64,000 nucleotides of DNA from Janibacter anophelis NBRC 107843 (GTDB taxonomy: Bacteria > Actinomycetota > Actinomycetes > Actinomycetales > Dermatophilaceae), in the NCBI RefSeq assembly GCF_001570945.1, contig NZ_BCSQ01000003.1, positions 29,221 through 93,220 of the forward strand. The letters run 5' to 3'. Numbering within the stretch: position 1 is the first letter of the stretch; each line of letters opens with the position of its first letter. Below the pieces are notes generated by a model that did no database searches, was not told the DNA's origin, and saw only the letters and a list, made by a program, of their open reading frames with translations. A program made the position numbers and the translations under genes. Of the stretch, positions 18,480-28,201 are shown in pieces.

Positions 18480-18526
18480 ATTGGAGGTAACCGCGCTGAC
18501 GAATCACCTGCGCGTATACCTCCAAT
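18480..18526. repeat. dispersed GGAGGTATACGCGC element, copy 3
   Basis: Ends ATTGGAGGTA and TACCTCCAAT are inverted repeats of one another. The interior (minus strand ACGCGCAGGTGATTCGTCAGC) matches copies 1, 2 and 4. It lies between the convergent ABC and ilvC genes and is the most symmetrical copy, so it may show the intact ends of the element. Confidence 0.85.
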
Positions 18527-18560
18527 GGCGGGCCCCTGCGGTCGAGCCGGCGGGCATGAC

Positions 18561-18602
18561 GAAGGGGGCGTCCCCGGCTGGTGAGCCGGGTGACGCCCCT
18601 TC
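18561..18602. terminator. bidirectional hairpin between ABC exporter and ilvC
   Basis: GAAGGGGGCGTC...CGGCT and AGCCG...GACGCCCCTTC pair over about 18 positions with a small internal mismatch and loop GGTG. The position between two convergent genes fits a shared terminator. Confidence 0.65.
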
Positions 18603-18684
18603 GGGGACCCGCGCGGGGTGGCCGCGGCGGGTGGTCCTGTGAGCAGCGGGCTCGCTGGCGCTCGCTGCGATGCTCGCGCTCTCG

Positions 18685-19797
<1,113 letters not shown>

Positions 19798-20307
19798 TCA
19801 GTGTCTGGAACGGTCGGTGATCGAGCGGGGTCCGCGGCCGATGGCGACGACGCCCGACTGGACGAGCTCCTTGACGCCGTACGGCTCGAGGATGTCGAGC
19901 ATCGAGTTCAGCTTGTCGGCATTGCCGACGGCCTGCAGGACGATCGCGTCGGCGGTGGCGTCGACGATCTTGGCCTTGAACATCTGCGCGGTCTCGAGGA
20001 TGCCGCTGCGGCTCGTCGCGTCGGCCCGCACCTTGACGAGCACGACCTGGCTGTTCACCGAGGCGAGCGGGTCGAGCTCGACGACCTTGAGCACCTCGAC
20101 GAGCTTGTTCAGCTGCTTGGTCACCTGCTCCAGGGGCAGCAGGTCGACGTCGACGACGACGGTCATCCGGGAGACCTCGGGGTGCTCCGTGGGCCCGACG
20201 GCGAGCGAGTCGATGTTGAATCCCCTGCGGGAGAACAGCGCCGAGATCCGGGCGAGGACGCCGGGCTTGTTCTCCACGAGGACGGACAGGGTGTGCTTGG
20301 TGCTCAT
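19798..20307 (-). CDS. ilvN: acetolactate synthase small (regulatory) subunit
   Basis: A 169-residue ACT-domain protein (MSTKHTLSVLVENKPGVLAR, then ISALFSRRGFNIDSLAVG) that binds the large subunit and gives valine feedback inhibition. ATG 20307 is chosen because it matches the family N-terminus and AGGGAG overlaps the ilvB stop region upstream; the frame extends 26 residues further but that part is low-complexity arginine. 14 bases separate it from ilvB, so translation is probably coupled. Confidence 0.96.
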   Translation of the reverse strand: MSTKHTLSVLVENKPGVLARISALFSRRGFNIDSLAVGPTEHPEVSRMTVVVDVDLLPLEQVTKQLNKLVEVLKVVELDPLASVNSQVVLVKVRADATSRSGILETAQMFKAKIVDATADAIVLQAVGNADKLNSMLDILEPYGVKELVQSGVVAIGRGPRSITDRSRH

Positions 20308-20321
20308 GCGTGGGTGCTCCC

Positions 20322-22223
20322 TCACTGGCCGTCGTGGTCGGCGTCGGTGTCCTGCTCGACCGCCTCGGACTCCTCGCGGTCCCACACGGGCGCGGCGTCA
20401 CGGGCGGTCTGGATGGCGTCATTGCTCACGCCGGCGGGGACCATCGGCCACACCATGGCGTCGCGCTCGACGACGAAGTCGATGACGACCGGGCGGTCGT
20501 TGATCGCCATCGCCTGCTCGATCGTCGCGTCGAGGTCCTCGGGCCGCTCGCAGCGCAGGCCGACGCAGCCGTACGCCTCGGCGAGCTTGACGAAGTCGGG
20601 GATGCGGTTGCCGACCGACGTGTGCAGGTCGGTGTTGGAGTAGCGCTCGTTGTAGAACAGCGACTGCCACTGGCGCACCATGCCCAGGCTCGAGTTGTTG
20701 ATGACCGCGACCTTGATCGGGATGTCGTTGATGACGCAGGTCGCGAGCTCCTGGTTGGTCATCTGGAAGCAGCCGTCGCCGTCGATCGCCCACACGACCC
20801 GGTCGGGCTCACCGACCTTGGCCCCCATGGCGGCAGGCACCGAGTAGCCCATGGTGCCGGCACCACCGGAGTTGAGCCACGAGTTGGGACGCTCGTAGCC
20901 GATGAACTGCGCGGCCCACATCTGGTGCTGACCGACGCCCGCGGCGTAGACGGCCTCGGGACCGGCGATCGCGCCGATGCGCTCGATGACGTGCTGCGGC
21001 ATGAGGGCGCCCTCGTGCGCCGGGGTGTAACCGACGGGGTACTCCTGCGCCCACCCCTTCGTCGTGGTGACCCACCCGCGGTAGGTGTCGGGAGTGACCT
21101 GCCCGGCCTCTCCCTCCCCCGTCTCGATCGCCGCGATGAGCTCGCTGATGATCGCCTTGGCGTCACCGACGATCGGCACGTCGGCGACGCGGTTCTTCGA
21201 GATCTCCGCGGGGTCGATGTCGGCGTGGATGACCCGCGCGTCCGGGGCGAAGGACGAGAGCTGCCCCGTCACCCGGTCGTCGAAGCGCGCGCCGACCGCG
21301 ATGATCAGGTCGCTGCGCTGCAGGCCGGTGACGGCTGCGACCGACCCGTGCATGCCCGGCATGCCCAGGTGGAGGGGGTGCCCGTCGGGGAAGGCGCCCC
21401 GGGCCATCAGGGTGGTGATGACCGGGATGCCCGTCAGCTCCGCCAGCCGGCGCAGCTCGGCGTGCGCGCCGGCGCGGATCACGCCACCGCCGACGTAGAG
21501 GACCGGCTGGCGGCTGGCGGCCATGAGGCGCACGGCCTCACGGATCTGCTTGGCGTGCGGGCGCGTCACCGGGTGGTAACCCGGCAGGTTGATCTGCGGC
21601 GGCCACGTGAAGGTGGTCGTGGCCTGCAGCGCGTCCTTGGCGATGTCGACGAGGACGGGGCCGGGTCGGCCGGTGCTCGCGATGTGGAAGGCCTCGGCGA
21701 TGACCCGCGGGATGTCCGCGGCGTCGGTCACGAGGTAGTTGTGCTTGGTGATCGGCATCGTGATGCCGCGGATGTCCGCCTCCTGGAAGGCGTCGGTGCC
21801 GATGGCCGCGGACGCGACCTGCCCGGTGATCGCGACCATGGGCACGGAGTCCATGTGGGCGTCGGCGATGGCCGTGACGAGGTTGGTGGCACCGGGCCCG
21901 GAGGTGGCCATGCACACGCCGACCCGGCCGGTGGCCGATGCGTACCCCTCGGCCGCGTGGCCGGCGCCCTGCTCGTGGCGCACGAGGATGTGGCGGACCT
22001 TGGTCGAGTCCATCAGCGGGTCGTAGGCCGGCAGGATCGCGCCACCCGGGATGCCGAAGACGACATCGGCACCGACGTGCTCCAGGGCGAGGATCAGGCT
22101 CTTGGCGCCGGTCACCTGCTCCGGGGTCGCTCTGCTGGCCTCGGTCCGGCGCGCCATCGCGGCCGGGCTCGGGGTGCTGCTGCTCGTGTCAGTCACCGTG
22201 TGTCCTTCGGTTCGGCGTGCCAT
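20322..22223 (-). CDS. ilvB: acetolactate synthase large subunit
   Basis: A 633-residue thiamine-diphosphate enzyme that commits pyruvate to valine/leucine or, with 2-oxobutyrate, to isoleucine. The catalytic Glu is in [17 protein letters not shown]-site residues in [19 protein letters not shown], and the ThDP-Mg motif is [18 protein letters not shown] to INN. AGGGAGGA lies before ATG 22223. There are about 30 extra residues at each end compared with the catalytic core; the C-terminal tail is acidic. Transcription starts at 22365-22393 and passes a leader peptide and terminator. Confidence 0.97.
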   Translation of the reverse strand: MARRTEGHTVTDTSSSTPSPAAMARRTEASRATPEQVTGAKSLILALEHVGADVVFGIPGGAILPAYDPLMDSTKVRHILVRHEQGAGHAAEGYASATGRVGVCMATSGPGATNLVTAIADAHMDSVPMVAITGQVASAAIGTDAFQEADIRGITMPITKHNYLVTDAADIPRVIAEAFHIASTGRPGPVLVDIAKDALQATTTFTWPPQINLPGYHPVTRPHAKQIREAVRLMAASRQPVLYVGGGVIRAGAHAELRRLAELTGIPVITTLMARGAFPDGHPLHLGMPGMHGSVAAVTGLQRSDLIIAVGARFDDRVTGQLSSFAPDARVIHADIDPAEISKNRVADVPIVGDAKAIISELIAAIETGEGEAGQVTPDTYRGWVTTTKGWAQEYPVGYTPAHEGALMPQHVIERIGAIAGPEAVYAAGVGQHQMWAAQFIGYERPNSWLNSGGAGTMGYSVPAAMGAKVGEPDRVVWAIDGDGCFQMTNQELATCVINDIPIKVAVINNSSLGMVRQWQSLFYNERYSNTDLHTSVGNRIPDFVKLAEAYGCVGLRCERPEDLDATIEQAMAINDRPVVIDFVVERDAMVWPMVPAGVSNDAIQTARDAAPVWDREESEAVEQDTDADHDGQ

Positions 22224-22255
22224 CTGCTGGTCCTCCCTGATCCTCTCCCGGCATG

Positions 22256-22291
22256 AAAAAGCCCCTCAGTCCGGGTGCGGACATGAAGGGC
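22256..22291 (-). terminator. attenuator terminator before ilvB
   Basis: On the minus strand GCCCTTCA-T-GTCCG pairs with CGGAC-TGAGGGGC (one bulged T, one G-T pair, loop CACC) and is followed by TTTTT. A textbook intrinsic terminator between the leader peptide and ilvB. Confidence 0.9.
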
Positions 22292-22319
22292 GCGCGCTAC
22301 GTCGGCGACGGGTCGTCGC

Positions 22320-22358
22320 TCAGGCAGCGCGCCGGGGAAGTACGAGGAGGAGGGCCAT
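22320..22358 (-). CDS. ilvB leader peptide
   Basis: Twelve residues, MALLLVLPRRAA. Codons 3-7 are CTC CTC CTC GTA CTT: four leucines and a valine, including GTA and CTT, which are rare at this GC content. The stop is followed by a stem (GGCGACGACC region, 22305-22319) and the terminator. Ribosome stalling at low leucine or valine should let transcription through. The ATG lies six bases after the probable -10 box, so the transcript may begin at or near it. Confidence 0.85.
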   Translation of the reverse strand: MALLLVLPRRAA

Positions 22359-22364
22359 GCCCGT

Positions 22365-22393
22365 ACTCTCTCCCGCCGCCCGCCCCGTGTCAA
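22365..22393 (-). promoter_or_regulatory. ilvBNC promoter
   Basis: On the minus strand TTGACA (22393-22388), a 17-base spacer and GAGAGT (22370-22365). It is the best -35 box seen in the window and lies just upstream of the leader peptide. Confidence 0.75.
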
Positions 22394-22519
22394 CGCTTGA
22401 GACAGCAGCATCCACGATGCGGACATGGACGAAGGGTGTGGCCCCGGACCGGAGGAGTCGCGAAGGGGGTGCGCCGGAATTCGCGTGACAGGCACCGCCC
22501 GCGGCGGGAGGCTGCCTCC

Positions 22520-23446
22520 ATGACGAGCCGAGACGCGCCCCCCTTCGTCCTGCCGGCCGGCGTCGACCTCACAGTCCGCCCGCTCGAGCCCGCCGACGCC
22601 CCGGCGGTCGTCGCGCTGGCCCGCGCCGACGAGGCCGAGTCCCTCCCCGAGCCGTTCACCGAGCTCGTCGACGTCGAGCGCACGTGGCGCCAGCCCTCGA
22701 CCGACCTCGCCACCCGGTCCGTCGCCCTGCTCGACGGAGACGATCTCGTCGCCTACGCGCTCGTCGGGCAGCGCGGTCACCTCGACGCCGTCGTCCCGCA
22801 GGCGTGGCGCGGTCGTGGGATCGGGCGCGCACTCCTCGACCACGCCATGTCCATCGCTCGCGCCCACGACGACGACGAGGTGTCGCAGACGGTGCCCGTG
22901 GGCAGCGCGGCACAGCGCTTCCTCGAGGCGGCGGGCGCCCGCCCGACCTACGACGCGTGGATCCTCGAGCTGCCCCACGGCCGCACCGTGGCCGACCAGT
23001 CCCTCCCCGACGGGTTCGCCCTCGGCGAGGGCCGCCCGGACGAGATGCTCACCGTGCACCGCGTCATCGAGGACGCCTTCAACGAGTGGCCGGGGCGCCG
23101 TCCGACGAGCTTCGCGGACTGGTCCGCCGACTTCCTCGAGGGCGACGAGGCCGCGCCCTGGCGCTGCCGGGTCGTGCGCGACCGCGCGGGTGAGGTCGTC
23201 GGCGCGGCGATGGTCATCGGGAGCGAGGACGGGATGCTCTGGGTCGACCAGCTCGCCGTGGCCGCCCGTCACCGCGGGCTCGGCCTGGCCCGCGCCCTGC
23301 TCGCGGACTCCTTCGCCGAGGGCCGCCGACGCGGCCTGCAGCGGGCCGGCCTGTCGACCGACTCGCGCACCGGCGCGCTGGGGCTCTACGAGCACGTCGG
23401 CATGGAGATGACGGCGACCTTCCGCCACTACGTCCTGGCGGTGTGA
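22520..23446 (+). CDS. GNAT acetyltransferase with two domains
   Basis: A 308-residue protein with two GNAT folds, as in the mycothiol synthase-like group. Domain 1 carries VVPQAWRGRGIGRALLDHA near residue 95, domain 2 LAVAARHRGLGLARALLADS near residue 250; both are acetyl-CoA pyrophosphate loops. GGGAGG eight bases before ATG 22520 sets the start. It diverges from ilvB, with the ilvB promoter in between. The acceptor is unknown; the tandem architecture alone does not make it MshD. Confidence 0.85.
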   Translation: MTSRDAPPFVLPAGVDLTVRPLEPADAPAVVALARADEAESLPEPFTELVDVERTWRQPSTDLATRSVALLDGDDLVAYALVGQRGHLDAVVPQAWRGRGIGRALLDHAMSIARAHDDDEVSQTVPVGSAAQRFLEAAGARPTYDAWILELPHGRTVADQSLPDGFALGEGRPDEMLTVHRVIEDAFNEWPGRRPTSFADWSADFLEGDEAAPWRCRVVRDRAGEVVGAAMVIGSEDGMLWVDQLAVAARHRGLGLARALLADSFAEGRRRGLQRAGLSTDSRTGALGLYEHVGMEMTATFRHYVLAV

Positions 23447-23455
23447 CGCAGGTCC

Positions 23456-23482
23456 TGTCACGCGGACCGCCCGGCCGGTGTC
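23456..23482 (+). promoter_or_regulatory. candidate ECF41-type promoter
   Basis: TGTCAC (23456-23461), 17 bases, then TGTC (23479-23482). This matches the known ECF41 preference for TGTCACA followed after 16 bases by CGTC, with one change in each box. It precedes the AhpD-like gene and the ECF41 gene, implying autoregulation. Confidence 0.6.
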
Positions 23483-23530
23483 TTCATGGTGAACGGCCCG
23501 ACGACGGGCCGACCGACGAAGGGAACCACC

Positions 23531-24118
23531 GTGCCCAGCTCCTTCCGCATCCCCCGCGCCGACCTGACCTCCTCCCCCTTCGGCCGGCTCGTCGCGGGCC
23601 TCAGCCGACGGCTCTACGGCGAGGTGCCCGACAACGCCCACGTCCTCTTTCACAACCGCAAGGTCCTCATGACGACCTTCGGCCACGAGCGCCGGATCGC
23701 GACGTGGGACGCTCTCGACCCCCACCTCAAGATCTACGCGGTCATGGCCTCGGCGGCGACGATCGGGTGCTCGTGGTGCCTCGACTTCGGCTACTGGACC
23801 GCCCACGAGGACGGGCTCGACCTCGACAAGGTGCGCGAGGTGCCGCGCTGGCGCGAGTCGGACGTCTTCACCGACCTCGAGCGGGACGTCATGGAGTACG
23901 CCGAGGCGATGACCGCGACCCCGCCGACCGTGACCGACGAGCTGTCCACGCGACTGCGCGAGCGGCTGGGCACCTCGGCCCTCGTCGAGCTGACGATGAT
24001 GGTGGCGGTGGAGAACGAGCGCTCCCGCTTCAACGCCGCCGCCGGCCTGTCGAGCCAAGGGTTCTCCGAGGTGTGCGAGCTCCCCCTCGCCGGGCGCGAC
24101 GCGGGCGTGGGACGGTGA
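23531..24118 (+). CDS. AhpD-like carboxymuconolactone decarboxylase family protein
   Basis: A 195-residue all-helical protein. The redox motif CSWC sits in ATIGCSWCLDFGYWTAHE near residue 80, typical of AhpD-type alkylhydroperoxidases that reduce peroxides or oxidised cofactors. I prefer GTG 23531 (AAGGGA upstream) over ATG 23486, because the latter lies only four bases past the predicted -10 of the ECF promoter. The next gene, four bases later, is the ECF41 sigma factor, whose group is classically found beside this family. Confidence 0.88.
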   Translation: MPSSFRIPRADLTSSPFGRLVAGLSRRLYGEVPDNAHVLFHNRKVLMTTFGHERRIATWDALDPHLKIYAVMASAATIGCSWCLDFGYWTAHEDGLDLDKVREVPRWRESDVFTDLERDVMEYAEAMTATPPTVTDELSTRLRERLGTSALVELTMMVAVENERSRFNAAAGLSSQGFSEVCELPLAGRDAGVGR

Positions 24119-24122
24119 GTGC

Positions 24123-25010
24123 GTGAGCACCATCGGGAGCGGCGACGACGCCGCCACGTCGGCGTGGGTCGCCCACCGCAACCTGCTCTACACCGTCGCC
24201 TACGAGATGCTCGGCTCCGCAGCGGACGCCGAGGACGTGCTCCAAGAGGTGTGGCTGCGCTGGTCGCGGGTCACCGACGACGTCCACGACCCGCGCGCCT
24301 ACCTCGTGCGGGTCACGACCCGGCAGGCGCTGAACCACCTGCGCAGCAGCAGCCGTCGGCGCGAGGAGTACGTCGGGCCGTGGCTGCCCGAGCCGCTGCT
24401 CACCACCCGCGACGTGGCCGAGGACGTCGAGCTCGCCGACAGCGTCTCGACCGCGATGCTGCTCGTGCTCGAGACGCTCGCGCCGGTGGAACGCGCCGTC
24501 TTCGTGCTCCGCGAGGTCTTCGACCTGCCCTACGACGAGATCGCCGCTGCGGTCGACAAGACGCCCGAGGCTGTCCGGCAGGTCGCCCACCGGGCCCGCC
24601 GGCACGTCACGGCCCGCAGGCCACGGCAGACGGTCACCGCGGACGAGCGGGCGGCGGTGATGGAGCGGTTCCTCGCGGCGGTCGCCGGCGGCGACCTCCA
24701 GTCACTCGTCGACGTGCTCGCCCCCGACGTCGTGCTGCTCACCGACGGCGGCGGGGTCAAGCAGGCCGCCCTCAAGCCGATCATCGGGGTGGACAAGGTG
24801 CTGCGCTTCCTCCAAGGCGTCTACGTGGCGGCCACCTCGGCACAGGCCGTGGAGGTCAACGGGGCGCCCGCCCTTCGCCTGGAGATCGACGGCGAGCTCG
24901 AAGCCGTCGCGACGTTCACCGTCGTCGACGGGCAGGTCGCCGCCGCCTACGTCGTGCGCAACCCGCACAAGCTGACGTCGCTCACGACGCCCGCCGCGCT
25001 CACCCGCTGA
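24123..25010 (+). CDS. ECF41-type RNA polymerase sigma factor with SnoaL-like C-terminal domain
   Basis: A 295-residue sigma factor. Region 2 (LLYTVAYEMLGSAADAEDVL) and region 4 (PYDEIAAAVDKTPEAVRQVA) are followed by a ~110-residue SnoaL-like domain. The linker has WLPEPL and the extension TDGGGVKQAALKPI, equivalents of the group's WLPEP and DGGGK motifs. In this group the C-terminal domain takes the place of an anti-sigma factor. GTG start, four bases after the AhpD-like gene. Its 3' end overlaps the convergent phosphatase gene by 11 bases. The signal sensed is unknown. Confidence 0.92.
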   Translation: MSTIGSGDDAATSAWVAHRNLLYTVAYEMLGSAADAEDVLQEVWLRWSRVTDDVHDPRAYLVRVTTRQALNHLRSSSRRREEYVGPWLPEPLLTTRDVAEDVELADSVSTAMLLVLETLAPVERAVFVLREVFDLPYDEIAAAVDKTPEAVRQVAHRARRHVTARRPRQTVTADERAAVMERFLAAVAGGDLQSLVDVLAPDVVLLTDGGGVKQAALKPIIGVDKVLRFLQGVYVAATSAQAVEVNGAPALRLEIDGELEAVATFTVVDGQVAAAYVVRNPHKLTSLTTPAALTR

Positions 25011-25542
25011 CGGGAGCCGGCCTCGGGGCGCGCAGCTCGTCGAGCACGGCCGCCCCGTAGGCCAGGTCCTGCCAGTGCCCGGAGAAGCGCAGCACCGCGG
25101 CCGCCCCCGGGGGGAACCCGTTGCTCAGCTGCTCGTGGGCCTCGTCGTCGCCCTCGCCGTCGGCGAGCAGGCTGACGGCCGTCGGCAGGCCGGGAGCATG
25201 CCCGACGACGAGCAGCACGTTGGCGTCGTCGGTCGACTCACGGATGACGGCCAGGACGTCGTCGGCGTCCGCGTTGTACAGGCGGTGCTCGATCTGCACC
25301 TCCGCCTCCGGGCATCCGGCTGCTGCGACCTCCTGCATCGTCTCGCGGGTACGCAGCGCCGGCGAGCACATGACCTCGTCACAGCCGAGCCCGTGCTCGC
25401 GCAGCCAGCGCCCCACCTCCTGCGCCTGCTCCCGACCGAGCTCGGTGAGTGGTCGTTCGCGGTCGTCCTGACCGGCACCGCCCGGCTCGGGCTCGGCGTG
25501 CCGCAGCAGGATCAGGGTCCGGTCCTCTGCTGACGTCGTCAT
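25000..25542 (-). CDS. histidine phosphatase (SixA-like)
   Basis: A 180-residue phosphoglycerate mutase-like phosphatase. The RH motif is LILLRHAEPEP at residue ~14, and the second histidine is in LVVGHAPGLP near residue 115. Small members such as SixA remove phosphate from phosphohistidine, but many are broad phosphatases. ATG 25542 fits the family start; the longer frame runs through the neighbour's promoter. It is convergent with and overlaps the ECF gene by 11 bases, and is divergent from the sugar dehydrogenase gene. Confidence 0.87.
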   Translation of the reverse strand: MTTSAEDRTLILLRHAEPEPGGAGQDDRERPLTELGREQAQEVGRWLREHGLGCDEVMCSPALRTRETMQEVAAAGCPEAEVQIEHRLYNADADDVLAVIRESTDDANVLLVVGHAPGLPTAVSLLADGEGDDEAHEQLSNGFPPGAAAVLRFSGHWQDLAYGAAVLDELRAPRPAPVSG

Positions 25543-25597
25543 GATCCGAGTGTGGCCCCGGACACACTCCGGCGCCACCCCTCGGTAGCCTCGGTGC

Positions 25598-26737
25598 ATG
25601 ACGCCGCACGCTGTGGTCGGGTCACTCCTCGGCATGTCCGCGGCGGTGCTCCTCGCGGCCTGCAGCGGGGGGTCCGGCGGCGGTGACGCGCCGTCGTCCG
25701 TGGGCGGCAGCGCCACCCCGTCCACGTCGTCGTCGTCCGGGACGACAGCGTCGCCCGACTCCGGCCCACCGGAGGTCACCGAGGTCGCCCGCGACCTCGA
25801 CGTGCCGTGGGACATCGCCTTCGTCCCCGACGGCGACGCGCTCGTCACCCTGCGCGACCGCGGCACGATCGTGCGGATCGCGGACGGTCGGGTGAGCGAG
25901 GTCGGCACCGTCCCCGGCGTGGCGGCCGATGGCGAAGGGGGCCTGCTCGGCCTCGCGGTCTCCCCCGACTTCGCGCAGGACGAGACGATCTTCGTCTACG
26001 CCACGACCGACGAGGACAACCGCGTCCTGCGGATGACGTTGGGGGACAACGGCCTCGGCTCACCGGAGCCGGTCCTCACCGGCATCCCGAACGCCGGCAT
26101 CCACAACGGCGGCCGGATCGCCTTCGGCCCCGACGGTCACCTCTACGTCGCGACCGGCGACGCCGGCGAGACCTCCTCGTCACAGCGCGCCGACAGCCTC
26201 GGCGGCAAGATCCTGCGGATCACGCCTGACGGCGAGCCGGCACCGGGCAACCCCGAGGCGGACTCCCCCGTGTGGAGCTCGGGCCACCGCAACGTGCAGG
26301 GTCTCGCCTGGGGCGAGGACGGGACGATGTGGGCCAGCGAATTCGGCCAGTCGACGTGGGACGAGCTCAACCGGATCACGCCCGGCAGCGACTACGGGTG
26401 GCCCCAGGTCGAGGGCGTCGGCGGACGGTCCGAGTTCGTCGACCCGGTCGCGACGTGGTCGACCGCCGAGGCGTCGCCGAGCGGCATCGCGGTCGCCGAC
26501 GACGGCTCGGTCGTCATGGCGGCGCTGCGTGGAGAGAGCCTGTGGCGCGTGCCCGTCACGGGCGAGGGAGAGGGCACGCAGGTCGGCACGCCGCAGCGGC
26601 TGCTCGAGGGTGAGCACGGGCGGCTGCGCGACGTCGCGCTCGCTCCCGACGGGAGCCTGTGGGTGCTGACCAACAACACCTTCCGCGGAGAGCCGCGCGA
26701 GGGTGACGACCGTGTCCTGCGCATCACGCTGCGGTGA
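25598..26737 (+). CDS. PQQ-dependent sugar dehydrogenase-like lipoprotein
   Basis: A 379-residue secreted lipoprotein. The signal peptide ends in a lipobox, LLAAC (Cys ~22), followed by a Ser/Gly/Thr-rich linker to residue ~60. The rest is a six-bladed propeller of the soluble glucose/sorbosone dehydrogenase family: DVPWDIAFVPDG, HNGGRIAFGPDGHLYVATGD, HRNVQGLAW and SDYGWPQVEG are its hallmark motifs. It would oxidise aldose sugars outside the cell if PQQ is available; no PQQ synthesis genes are here. TAGCCT at 25586-25591 is six bases before the ATG. Confidence 0.88.
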   Translation: MTPHAVVGSLLGMSAAVLLAACSGGSGGGDAPSSVGGSATPSTSSSSGTTASPDSGPPEVTEVARDLDVPWDIAFVPDGDALVTLRDRGTIVRIADGRVSEVGTVPGVAADGEGGLLGLAVSPDFAQDETIFVYATTDEDNRVLRMTLGDNGLGSPEPVLTGIPNAGIHNGGRIAFGPDGHLYVATGDAGETSSSQRADSLGGKILRITPDGEPAPGNPEADSPVWSSGHRNVQGLAWGEDGTMWASEFGQSTWDELNRITPGSDYGWPQVEGVGGRSEFVDPVATWSTAEASPSGIAVADDGSVVMAALRGESLWRVPVTGEGEGTQVGTPQRLLEGEHGRLRDVALAPDGSLWVLTNNTFRGEPREGDDRVLRITLR

Positions 26738-26776
26738 CCGGGCGGGCCCGGTGTCGCGGCCCTAGGATCCGGGCAC

Positions 26777-28141
26777 ATGGGACGTGCAGGGGTGGCCGGG
26801 GTCGGACTCGTCGCGGTCGGAGTGGCCGGGATCGTGGTGGCCGTGGTCGCCGACCTGGGGCGATGGCCCTACTACGGCGGCGCTGCCGCGGTCGCCGTCG
26901 GACTGGGTCTGCTGCTCGCCCGCGTCCTGCGTCGCCGCACGCTCCTCGTCCCCGCGGTGACCGCCGTGGCGGTCCTCGTCGGTGGCGGTGCATGGCTCGG
27001 GCTCAACGGGATCCCCGAGGACCACGCTGCGTGGCCGGAACGGGCCGAGGGGTACGACATCACCGGCGATGCCGGGCGACTGGGCGACGCATGGTTCACC
27101 GGGGCAGCCGCCTACGACACGGCGACGGGCGCGGTCCGCTGGACCACGTGGGGAGACGGCGCCGCTCCCTCCACCGCCGAGGACATCGATCTCGTCGCGC
27201 TCACGGACACCGCGGTCATCAGCTTCGAGCCGACGGAGGACCGACGCAGCGGACGGTTGGTCTCCCGGGCCCCGAGCGACGGCAGCGAGCAGTGGGCGGT
27301 GACCTCGCCGTTCGGACGAGGTGTGGCCGTCGACGAAGACATCCTTGTCCTCAGCGGTTCGGAGGGCACGCGGGCACACGACCTGCGCTCGGGCGAGCAG
27401 GTGTGGACCTCCGCCCTTCCCTCGGCCACGATGTGCGAGCTCGGCGACCTGCACCACTCCTACGGCCCGGCCCGGGGGCAGTCGGTCGTCGTGGCGATGG
27501 ACGAGGAGGCTGCCGGTGCCTCGGCAGACCTGCTGCGGGTGGTCGACGGCGAGACGATCTCGTCGGACGTCTCCTGCCTGAACGGCGCCCGCGTCCTGGC
27601 TGACGTCCTGGTTCAGGCTGACGGGGATCGGCTCGAGGGTCGCTCGGTCGAGGACGGCGCCGTGCTGTGGCGCGCACCCGAGCACCTCGAGCCGCTGGCC
27701 TGGGCCATCTCCGGGTCCGGGTCGACCGCCTTCGTCCCGGATGACCTCGAGTACTTCGCCGTCGACGTGGCCACCGGCGCGGTCACGAAGACGAGCCCGC
27801 CCGACGGCTGGCGGGTGCCGTTGGACGAGACCCACGACGAGTTCGGCGACCCCGTCCGCCAGCCCGTCGTCGGCGAGGACGGTGGCCTGGGTGTCTGGGA
27901 GCTCGGCACCGACCGGGTCATCGAGGTGCCGGCCGCCGCTTCCTACCGCGAATTCGTCCAGGACTGGGCAAGCGGGTGGTTCGTGCTGGCGGCCGACGTC
28001 GAGGACGCCGTGGGTGACCGGCACCGCCGGGCGTGGGCCATCTCCCCCGAGGGTGGGCTCCGCGGTCCCTTCGAGGGGCGCAACGCCTACATCGCCGATG
28101 GGCTGCTCCAGGTCGACGACGTCGTCCACCCCGTGGACTGA
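26777..28141 (+). CDS. membrane-anchored propeller protein, paralogue 1
   Basis: A 454-residue protein of unknown function. Three hydrophobic helices occupy residues 1-75 (LVAVGVAGIVVAVVADLGRW; YYGGAAAVAVGLGLLL; VPAVTAVAVLVGGGAWLGL). The long remainder has spaced repeats such as AYDTATGAVRWTTWG and ARAHDLRSGEQVWTSALP like PQQ-type beta-propeller blades, presumably extracytoplasmic. It ends AWAISPEGGLRGPF, shared with the next gene, which has the same plan. TAGGAT is eight bases before the ATG. Tandem duplication is clear; a binding or sensor role is guesswork. Confidence 0.8.
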   Translation: MGRAGVAGVGLVAVGVAGIVVAVVADLGRWPYYGGAAAVAVGLGLLLARVLRRRTLLVPAVTAVAVLVGGGAWLGLNGIPEDHAAWPERAEGYDITGDAGRLGDAWFTGAAAYDTATGAVRWTTWGDGAAPSTAEDIDLVALTDTAVISFEPTEDRRSGRLVSRAPSDGSEQWAVTSPFGRGVAVDEDILVLSGSEGTRAHDLRSGEQVWTSALPSATMCELGDLHHSYGPARGQSVVVAMDEEAAGASADLLRVVDGETISSDVSCLNGARVLADVLVQADGDRLEGRSVEDGAVLWRAPEHLEPLAWAISGSGSTAFVPDDLEYFAVDVATGAVTKTSPPDGWRVPLDETHDEFGDPVRQPVVGEDGGLGVWELGTDRVIEVPAAASYREFVQDWASGWFVLAADVEDAVGDRHRRAWAISPEGGLRGPFEGRNAYIADGLLQVDDVVHPVD

Positions 28142-28201
28142 CCCCACACGCGTCGGCGCGGTGCCACGGTCGGCTCGGGCCCCCGACCTACACTGCGGCA
28201 C

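Noticed and set aside
20310..22256. A 648-codon plus-strand frame antisense to ilvB
   Set aside because: Shadow of ilvB caused by GC3 bias.
23486..23530. Upstream ATG start for the AhpD-like gene
   Set aside because: It lies four bases past the predicted ECF41 -10 box and has no ribosome site; GTG 23531 has AAGGGA.
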